Shown here: in pieces, positions 35,500 to 36,497 of the stretch
How positions within the stretch are numbered: position 1 is the first letter of the stretch
Layout of the letters: each line of letters begins with the position of its first letter
Assembly: GCA_041642635.1 (NCBI GenBank)
Contig: JBEPWB010000007.1
Coordinates: 1-36,497, forward strand
DNA length: 36,497 nucleotides
Reading direction: 5' to 3'
Origin: JAAZVM01 sp041642635
GTDB taxonomy: Bacteria > Patescibacteriota > Gracilibacteria > BD1-5 > UBA6164
Translations under genes and position numbers: made by a program
Notes under the pieces: generated by a model
Databases searched by the model: none
What the model saw: the letters and a program-made list of their open reading frames with translations, nothing else
Told to the model about the DNA's origin: nothing

Positions 35500-36497
35500 A
35501 TGGAGATTTTTTTATGCAAAAAAAATATATCAAAAATTTTAATTTTTTGTATGTTTTTTGGTTTTTATTCACCTTTTTTGGTTAATAATGCTTCATCCAA
35601 TTCAGAAACTGAATATAATTTTTTATTCAAAGATAATCAAGATTTAATTGAGGATAATAATATTGTTATTAAAAATTATTCTGATACTAGAGGTTATTAT
35701 TGAGAAAATTTTCCTTGAGAATTTGATGAAAATACTGATTTTTTTAGTGATAGAGAAATAATATTAGACTACAATAATTTTAATAATTGAAAAATTTATG
35801 GTTTTACTCTTTGAGAATGAAAAAATAAATTAAGTTTTTATTGAATAAGTGATTTAGGAGATTTTGTATCAAAAATAACTTGATTAGAATTTTCTAAAAA
35901 TTATACAGATTACAATAAAGTTTTTCTGGATAAAAATATGCTTAGTGTAAAAATAAATTTTGAGAACTGAAAAAGGTTAGAGTTAATTGATTTGGTTTGA
36001 TTTAGTCTAGTTCCAGATGAATTAAGTACATTTTTTTGAGAGTTAACTTCTGAATTTAGTTCTGTTGAATGATTTGATTTACAAGAATTTTTACCTTTAT
36101 TATCTCAAAATCTAGAGTTTATAAATTATGATTATAAACTTGAAAATAATTTAGTTTTATGAGAAATTTTTTCTTATGATTGAGAAAAATATTCTTTTAT
36201 TGATAAATGATATGAAAATATTGAATTATTAGAAAATGAAATAATAGTAAAAAATCTTACTGATACGAAGTTATGAGATAATTTTAAAGATATTTTTTTA
36301 GATTCCTCAAATTTTGAAAATAAAGATTTTTGATTCTGAAAATCTTTATTTTATGATTATTTAAAATTTCAGCAAGCCATCCTGGTAGAGCTGGAGCAAT
36401 ATTATTTTCAAGATATAGATTTTGCATTAAACAGTAGAGTATTTAAAAATAATATGTTAGAATATGATACAGGCAAAAAGAACCTCATACAACAATT
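35500..36497 (+). CDS. Secreted protein of unknown function (3' end outside window)
   Basis: At least 332 residues, running off the right edge. N-terminal signal peptide MEIFLCKKNISKILIFCMFFGFYSPFLVNNASS, long but with a clear hydrophobic core. The mature part is rich in Asn, Asp, Phe, Tyr and Leu with many short alternating strands. UGA glycines are plentiful. No known domain is recognised. Style resembles the exported protein at the left end without obvious sequence identity. The start at 35500 is chosen because the ATG at 35495 is in another frame that soon stops. Confidence 0.78.

Noticed and set aside
2..36497. Mycoplasma-type code (UGA = Trp)
   Set aside because: It would turn GGAE into WWAE and the IF-2 P-loop Gly into Trp. 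All conserved UGA sites checked are glycine.
2..36497. Genome decay, with most genes as pseudogenes
   Set aside because: Interruptions are only UGA, always in frame and at glycine positions. TAA and TAG never interrupt the genes.
1..36497. tRNA, rRNA, CRISPR, insertion sequence, integrase or phage gene
   Set aside because: All intergenic stretches were read. None contains a cloverleaf, spaced direct repeats or transposase remains.

Overview
The window is about 36.5 kb of very AT-rich, gene-dense bacterial DNA in which UGA is read as glycine. Read with the standard code almost every gene is chopped into short pieces. Read with UGA = Gly, 41 long genes appear, and the UGAs fall on invariant glycines: the P-loop of IF-2, the GGAE motif of a glycosyltransferase, the GGG of UMP kinase, and CGHYEG of TrmD. 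TAA (38 genes) and TAG (trmD, infA) are the only stops at the 40 complete gene ends. This is translation table 25, known from Absconditabacteria (SR1) and Gracilibacteria in the Candidate Phyla Radiation. Members of both groups live attached to, or prey on, other bacteria. I cannot choose between the two phyla from this window.

Layout. 1-4.3 kb (minus strand): a secreted beta-rich protein of unknown function, an O-antigen ligase/polymerase-like membrane protein, and a GT4 glycosyltransferase. 4.4-6.9 kb (plus): four tandem small two-helix secreted proteins resembling CPR type IV secretion pilins, then a membrane-anchored HExxH metallopeptidase. 7.1-12.9 kb: RNase J, a lipoprotein, UMP kinase (pyrH), and the classical rpmH-rnpA-yidC cluster. 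13.0-20.7 kb: a surface block with an LPQTG-tailed protein, a 1146-residue protein with a peptidoglycan-binding-like domain and a Pro/Thr stalk, a GT2 glycosyltransferase, a small membrane protein with an apparently leaderless promoter, and a secreted protein with 44 consecutive serines between Cys-rich modules. 20.7-26.7 kb: an ICMT-like membrane methyltransferase (minus), gmk-trmD-membrane protein (plus), then trigger factor, a repeat-type protein and a KhpB/Jag RNA-binding protein (minus). 26.8-29.7 kb: infB and a cyclic-nucleotide-binding-domain protein. 29.8-35.4 kb: infA-rpmJ-rpsM-rpsK-rpsD-rpoA-rplQ-rplM-rpsI-rpsL-rpsG-rpmA. 35.5 kb to the end: a truncated secreted protein.

The informational genes are ordinary orthologues of translation, RNA-processing and secretion factors. 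The accessory genes are nearly all cell-envelope or exported proteins, which fits an epibiotic life of attachment to a host cell. Regulation looks simple. The promoters I can recognise are TTGACA/TATAAT-like with a 16-bp spacer. Terminators are A/T hairpins, often shared between convergent genes or overlapping the next promoter. I see no Shine-Dalgarno sequence before any start. Two leader structures in the ribosomal block stand out: twin covarying dyads before rpsL, and a possible H-type pseudoknot between rpsL and rpsG. I see no tRNA, rRNA, CRISPR, insertion sequence or origin. No gap between genes exceeds about 210 bases.
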